Shown piece after piece: positions 58,901 through 64,000 of a DNA stretch of 64,000 bases. Numbering within the stretch: the stretch's first letter is position 1; every line of letters starts with the position of its first letter. The notes below the pieces were generated by a model. That model was not told the DNA's origin. It made no database searches and saw only the letters and a list, made by a program, of their open reading frames with translations. Source of the DNA: Diploscapter coronatus (lineage: Eukaryota; Nematoda; Chromadorea; Rhabditida; Rhabditidae); contig OZ038423.1 in NCBI GenBank assembly GCA_964036155.1, forward strand, positions 372,001-436,000, in the 5' to 3' direction. Position numbers and translations under genes: made by a program.

Positions 58901-61675
58901 GGTTCCTAAATACAAATGCTATGTTTTGTGAATTTCGATAATTTGATGTATTATTGATTTGGAGAGAGGACGCGTCGATATTCAGCAAATTACGTTATTC
59001 GTCTTGTTTCCCTTCGGCGCGACGCACTATTTCGCTCCTCCAAATTCTATTTCTAATTGCTGCTGCATGAACATCGACTTTGCTCTCCAATCAACGATAA
59101 TTTCATATAATACAATGATATAGCCTAGGGAGTACTCTTTAAAAACGATGTGTTTCAAAATTTGAAACGATTCAATGATCTCATCTCTCGACTGCACCAT
59201 GTGTTCACAAATTTCCCTCATTTAATAAAGAGTCGAATTTTTGATGACGGGTACCGTCAATCATGTCTGAGATAAATAATCTAAACTATTAAATTATACA
59301 GTACCCTTTTCAGCCATCTGATTAGTGGTTTCGCAGCCCCAATGCCCATGCCGATGACCGACAAATGGCTACCGCCTTCCTTCAGATTATGGGTGGCGAA
59401 TAGCACGGAAAATAGAACCTTCATCACATCACCGCCCTAAATTAGATATTCGCACAATTCGTTACTCCGTATTTTAGGAAATAATATATGTTTGACCTCT
59501 TGTATTCCACACCCACACCCACACTCACTTTTTTTATTTTCCCCTAGCTCCCTCTCCCCTACCCTTTTCTCAAAAAGTGGGCGTGGAATACAAAACGCCT
59601 TATATGGTTTTAATTAAAGCGACCTTGATATCTCCTTGGTAGACGTAGAGTGTGCCGAAGTAATAGGCGCAGAATTCTACTGCATATCTGAAGCATTATC
59701 ACTTTAGATATATGATATAAACAGTTGAGTCCTCCGACAATTTTAATGGTTAGATAGTACGACGAAATTTTTTTTTGCATTAATATAAAGATACAATAAG
59801 CTTCAAAATATCGCATCTTTCCAGTGAACCAATTAAGGACATTACGAGCTCATGAAGCTAGCCACAGTTGAATTTACTCACAAACTAAACGACTGAAATC
59901 CGTCTAGTATCCCACAATAGATCTTGTACTTTATCGCGATCCACTTTCTGAGTTCCAGAATCTTTTGGTATCTAAAAATGCATAAATCGTGTTTTTCTTG
60001 GAAAGAAAGTACCTCGAAAGTTCCCTAAATTGGCCGTTGAAAGCCATGACGGTTTTTATTGATCCTAAGGCTTGAGAGGCGATTGCCCCGGCTTTTTCAT
60101 TTTCCTTCGACTTCTTCTCGTACATGTCGGACATCCACTGAAATTAAAGCCTTTAAACATAGATAGATTTTCAAACGCGCATTTTCTCGTTATTTCAAAT
60201 ATAATGTTTTGCAGTTCTAACTTACGATAAATTAAAATTTATGCAATGCGTATTTAAAAATTTGTTTACTAAAAATATAACGTTTCGTAGTTAATTACCT
60301 ACAATTTAAGTTAGGAAATTTATATATTTCGAAGTACAAAACTTTAGCCTAAAATTTGTCTTTGTGAAAGATAGGTCTAACTTTAAGTACAATTATGATT
60401 TATGAAAATATCCTTAACCATACTTTAGCCAGATATATCGTTCCAGTCAGTAAAAACGGGGATACTGTCGAAGCGATTAATGCTAATTTCCAATTTATCG
60501 AATACCCACTAGCAAAAGCGATGATGCATTCGGAAATCAGCTGAATCGTCCAACCGAGTTTGTTCGTGATGCCTTCTCTAAAAACTCATAATCTCCAGGA
60601 AAAAGACGTTTTTGTAAAGTTCATCAAATTCGAGGGTGAATTTTGTTAAAGAAGGAAAAATAAGGCCAATTAAAATAAAATAGGTATTTTACCTAATTCG
60701 CTCGATATTATCGTTGAGCAAAACGGTGAACTTTCCCGTGGGATTTCGGTCAAATTGAACGGCGTCCTAAAAATAAAGACTAGGTTTAAATTATACCAAT
60801 TTAATAGTCATAGCTAGGACGCAATCGTTTACAAATAATCTATGAAAATGTTCAAAATTTAAACACATTTTAAAAATGCTTAAATCTGACCTGTTTCAAG
60901 ATATGGCCCATGAAAGTGGTCCGTAATCGGAATATCATGCACTCCCCTACATATCCAATGCAAGAACTCTAAATTTTTCATCTTCAAAATTAGCATAATC
61001 ACAAAATTTACATGTAGCGTAACAGTAATAAAGGTAAAGACTCCGATATAAACGTAGATCAGACAGTTTCGAACCATACCACTAACAAAAATATCCAAAG
61101 CGTGCTGTCTAATTTCAGTGTCTAAAATATACAAGTTTCTTACTAATTTTAATAAAACTAGTATGCTAATTTCAACAATTTTGTATGCTAATCTTAGTGA
61201 AATTTGCATGATAATTTCAATAAAAATTGTGAATAATATGTATTAATATTTTCAATATTTTACCTGTAGTATTTAGCAGTACGTTAGTTAGATTCATGAA
61301 ACTTTGCCCCAAATCACCAATCAGCAGGGCTAACATAGGCAATGCTACCCCACTCGCCATAGCGCTAATTACTCCAATCGAAAACATAAGTTTCTCAAAT
61401 CCAGTGGTTAAGGAAAACTAAATTTTCGCAAAATTATTCTGTAAATGCCTGAAAATGTTCAAAATTGCCGAAAACACATACCAATCCTTTAATCACCGAA
61501 AACGTTGAAACTTTGATATTGTCACTGAACAAAGAAAATCTAATTTTCAAAAAATACAAAATCTCGACTAACTTTTCGTCCGAATTATCATTATCAAGAA
61601 GATCCTCTCTGAAAATCAAATTCTATTTGCGAGAATCTTTGCAATTTCAACGTACCTATCATCAAAATCGGTCAT
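52928..61675 (-). CDS. P-glycoprotein (ABC transporter subfamily B, full-size)
   Basis: An ATP-driven exporter of hydrophobic compounds in the plasma membrane. Thirty-five exons run from 61675-61656 to 53013-52928 and total 1292 codons including TAG (1291 aa, normal for the family). Order seen: short N-terminus MTDFDDR, first membrane domain (about 40-370, with [14 protein letters not shown] and [18 protein letters not shown]), first ATP-binding domain with Walker [11 protein letters not shown]-loop [10 protein letters not shown], signature LSGGQKQR, Walker [13 protein letters not shown] and switch IIAHRL; acidic/basic linker; second membrane domain; second ATP-binding domain with [45 protein letters not shown]; end [12 protein letters not shown] and a short tail. 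All catalytic motifs are intact. Seven introns carry hairpins. The splice after 54299 uses a GC donor. The halves share an identical 52-nt intron. Confidence 0.97.
54474..54551. repeat. Intronic hairpin in the P-glycoprotein gene
   Basis: GCTTCTTGTATTTTTTATCC pairs with GGGTAAAAAGTACAAGAGGC; pyrimidine-rich loop. Ends (CTTGTA/TACAAG) resemble the TTGTATTCCAC family but the inner arm differs. Confidence 0.75.
54925..55012. repeat. Intronic hairpin, TTGTATTCCACACCCAC family
   Basis: CCTTTTGTATTCCACGCCCA pairs with TGGGTGTGAAATACAAGAAG; loop GGGAAGGGGGATAGGGGAAA. P-glycoprotein intron 54888-55077. Confidence 0.85.
55370..55484. repeat. Intronic hairpin, CTCGCAACT family
   Basis: AATTTCGCAATCTCGCTAC pairs loosely with GTAGAGTTGCGAGATC; an inner ATAGTATAT and GATAGTATTCC recall the 16468 copy. 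P-glycoprotein intron 55307-55657. Confidence 0.6.
57342..57480. repeat. Intronic hairpin in the P-glycoprotein gene
   Basis: TCTCAAAGCTCGACCC and CATCCGCAGAAAAAATTG pair with ACTATTTTCTGCGGATCGAG and TTTTGAGAG. Core word GCACTATTTTC is present. Intron 57086-57557. Confidence 0.75.
58492..58670. repeat. Intronic hairpin in the P-glycoprotein gene
   Basis: GCAGTTTGTAAATG and ATGACGGAATGACG pair with CATTCCGTCATTTACAGGTTGC; inner arms GACGAAATGCGC and GCGCGTTATG/CTATTTCGCGC partly pair. Intron 58366-58760. Confidence 0.7.
58951..59096. repeat. Intronic hairpin, TTGATTGG family
   Basis: TTGATTTGGAGAGAGGACGC and TCGATATTCAGCAAATTA pair with TGCATGAACATCGACTTTGC and TCTCCAATCAA. Loop GCGACGCACTATTTCGCTCC. 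Intron 58906-59304. Confidence 0.8.
59494..59600. repeat. Intronic hairpin, TTGTATTCCACACCCAC family
   Basis: CCTCTTGTATTCCACACCCA pairs with AGTGGGCGTGGAATACAAAA; the left arm repeats CACACCCACAC. Loop is CCCCTAGCTCCCTCTCCCCT. Intron 59437-59623. Confidence 0.85.
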
Positions 61676-62682
61676 TTTTCCATAGGAAAATCAGAAATTT
61701 TCAAAAATAGATCAAATCTTGCACCAAAGTTTTCAAAAATGGCGACGTTTCTGCCAAAAATCGACGCGATTATACCATTTATAGCGCGCTAATTGTCTCG
61801 GGTCTGTTATAGAGTGATATGACTACTGATAAATTTGATAAGGAAACACTTTGCTGGGTTTAAAATCTAAAAAAACGCCATTTTTTGGCGAAAATGACGA
61901 AATGAATGGGGTTTTTATCGATAAAAATATAAGAGTTAGATTGTGCAATTTGAAATCGTTTATAGTAAACGTCATTCGGAAAGGTAAATAGATAATGTTT
62001 TTCAGACCCAAATAAACTAGACTCTTCTAAAAGACGAGTTTTATTCACTAGTTCAGATAAATTTTCATCAATAATTAATCACAGCTACACTCATATCGAT
62101 GTCTAGAAAACTAGAGATCAAAGAATAGTTTTAAAAATCGATTTATTTGTTTGCACGTTCGATGATAAAATGACATGTTTAAAGACTATAGCTCTTCAAT
62201 TTTAGATTCCATAAGCTTAATAAAATTCATTTAAAAAATTTTCTTAATCAAAATAGCCATTAAAAAGAAGATATCCAAGTTTTTATTCCGGTCAATACCT
62301 AAGTTGTTCCAATGAGAAAGTTCGATTCAAAGATGAGATTCGTAAAAAATAGGTAAAGTAAGGAAGAGGAGAAAAAATACGAAAAATATCACCTTGCTTC
62401 ACAATTCTAACGCAAAGCGATTATGGCAGGATGACATTTTCGCAAAAATAGGATATTCAAAAAATTGAGCATTTCCTCAATTTAAATAAGAGTACTTTCA
62501 ATCACGATTACTACCGGAAAGAAAAAACATCTAAAATTTGCTATTTCAATTAAAAAGACTAAATTTAAAAATCTTAACCAACATTTTCTACTCCAGAAAA
62601 GCTCAAATTTTAAGCAAGTACAAAAGAAGAGCAAATTTAGCCCAAAATTTTCTCCTTCGAAGAAACTGAGGGTTGAAATTTG
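61676..62682. other. Intergenic region upstream of the P-glycoprotein gene
   Basis: About 1 kb between the Angel-like stop codon and the P-glycoprotein start, both on the minus strand. Should hold the P-glycoprotein promoter. No coding signal or hairpin was seen. Confidence 0.45.
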
Positions 62683-64000
62683 CTAAATTTTCGCATTGCT
62701 GCTTCCCGCAGTGGACCCGTTTTGCTCGTTTCCCGTGATTTTCCGCAACTCGAATTCGACTACCAAAGGAATATGATCGGACGGCACCCATTCGTTCGGC
62801 CATTTTTCTGGAAAATTTGAGAATTTTTGGAAAAACTAGAAAAAATCAGCACTAGGGAAAAATTGATTGATGATGGTCACGCACAACTTTTACCCTTGAA
62901 TATTTTTAGTCCGACGCAAATACTATTTCGATATGTCATGAACATTGTTCTAAAGTCTGTTGAACAGAAATCTCCAAATTTCCTCAACACAGGAAGAATA
63001 GCTTTCAGATAGCGAAAAAACCTAATTACACGATAGTATGCGATCTAATACTCCTGTATATTTCTCAAGTCTGACTCAAATGTTCCATAGATTGATAAAA
63101 AAAAAGAATAGAATTTTGAAAAAAAATACCCAATTTGCTGAGGCTTCCCAGACTCGGCAATCCCAGTCTTCGAATAGGAACAATTTGCATGGGTTGATAG
63201 TTTTGGGTTGAGTCATAGACTATCTGAGATTAAAAATAACTTCAAAACACAAATCGATTAAAAATAAATTTCAAAATAATAAAATACCTGAATATCGTCC
63301 GAATCGGAACTCGTTCCAGATTTTGCCTCATTTTCTATCGAATTCGAATAGAAAATAAAGTCCGGGTGACCCGAACGCAAATGGTACGTCGATATGCCCA
63401 CCTGAAGACCATTCATTGTTATTTTTTCTTGAATTTAGAAAAATTGGCTATTAAAAATACCTATTTGATTATATTTTTAAAATTAGGAACGTTTAAAAAT
63501 ACCAATTAAAACCAATGCGATTTAAAAATGTAAAAATCTAAATAAAGAAATTTCTAACATTAATTTTGTTACTTTAAAGATTCGAAAATGTCAAAATATA
63601 TATTAAAAAAGTTTTCTATCTTCAGTTTTATTTCATTTTTTAGAAACAAAATTTAAAAGCAAACTCCACCTTCGAATTATCGTTGATGTTTTCATCGTAG
63701 ACCGATTTGAAATGGAACGGGTGAGTCACGAGTTGACGATCCACTGGAGATTCGGCTGAAATTTGAAAAGAAAGCTGTTTCAGGAAAATTCAATTCCGGT
63801 TTGCGAATTTTTCGAAAAAAAAAAAAACAATTATCGATTAAAATTCTCACCTCTATCAAAAGTCCTATAAATGGACCGTCTCGTGATATCGAGTTGCGGC
63901 GGTACAATGGTCCGCATATCTACCTAAAATTACTTTCAAATAGATTGAAGTTCGAATTTTTTTTTTTTAAATTCGTTTTTTGCCAAAAATCCAAGTTAAA
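62683..64000 (-). CDS. Angel/CCR4-family protein, 3' part (runs off the window)
   Basis: Endonuclease/exonuclease/phosphatase-fold protein of the Angel/CCR4 group, whose members act on RNA ends and poly(A) tails (family knowledge). Exons in order: 63923-63851, 63755-63670, 63401-63288, 63223-63130, 62807-62683, all in phase, ending with a TAG at 62683. Seen: THPFHFKSVYDENIND (Angel-type conserved block), GHPDFIFYS (the Asp-Tyr/Phe-Ile-Phe-Tyr-Ser strand), and the C-terminal SDHIPLVVEFEL with the catalytic Asp-His pair of this fold. After the core is a short polar tail (NGSTAGSSNAKI). The 5' exons, including the catalytic Glu region, lie beyond 64000. Assignment to Angel rather than another CCR4-like group rests on the C-terminal third only. 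Confidence 0.8.

Noticed and set aside
1..64000. tRNA, rRNA, CRISPR array, transposase or viral genes
   Set aside because: I looked for tRNA B-box-like GGTTCGA words, spaced direct repeats and transposase or polymerase motifs and found none convincing.

Overview
The window reads as a stretch of nematode nuclear genome. It is AT-rich. Every confidently recognised gene is cut into many short exons separated by introns that are often only 40-60 nt long, with T-rich TTTCAG or TTTTAG acceptors, and several start codons sit just behind an acceptor-like TTNCAG or TTTAAG as expected for spliced-leader trans-splicing. Gene content fits: a TWK-type two-pore potassium channel, a full P-glycoprotein, an ATF4-type bZIP factor, and a C1-tetrahydrofolate synthase reduced to its ligase domain. 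No tRNA, rRNA, CRISPR array or bacterial operon was seen.

Layout. 69-2100 is a very large inverted repeat with arms of about 0.9 kb. 4957-12198 (minus) is the TWK potassium channel. 12.2-32 kb (minus) holds scattered candidate exons with consistent splice phases but no family I recognise, inside long non-coding stretches. 34349-37735 (plus) is a CLN7/MFSD8-like lysosomal major-facilitator protein (13 exons, 519 aa). 39965-41474 (plus) is a small kelch-repeat protein without a BTB domain (9 exons, 289 aa). 41901-46470 (minus) is formate-tetrahydrofolate ligase (14 exons, 644 aa, convergent with the kelch gene). 48992-51728 plus a first exon to 52123 (minus) is the ATF4-like bZIP gene. 52928-61675 (minus) is a complete 35-exon P-glycoprotein (1291 aa). 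62683-64000 (minus) is the 3' part of an Angel/CCR4-family gene that runs off the window. The exon models were made by hand; that coding lengths of four genes sum exactly to whole codons is the main internal check.

The genes do not form an obvious pathway. The unusual feature of the window is structural: about 28 compact imperfect hairpins (60-250 bp), most of them inside introns, falling into at least five families by arm sequence. Many share a short core (ACTATTTC or its complement GAAATAGT) and a pyrimidine-rich CCCTACC-type segment even though their arms differ. Further points of interest are an identical 52-nt intron in the two nucleotide-binding halves of the P-glycoprotein (gene conversion or recent duplication), a 41-nt GC-AG intron in the same gene, a symmetric 36-nt cassette exon in the potassium channel, and an upstream ORF arrangement in the ATF4-like gene.
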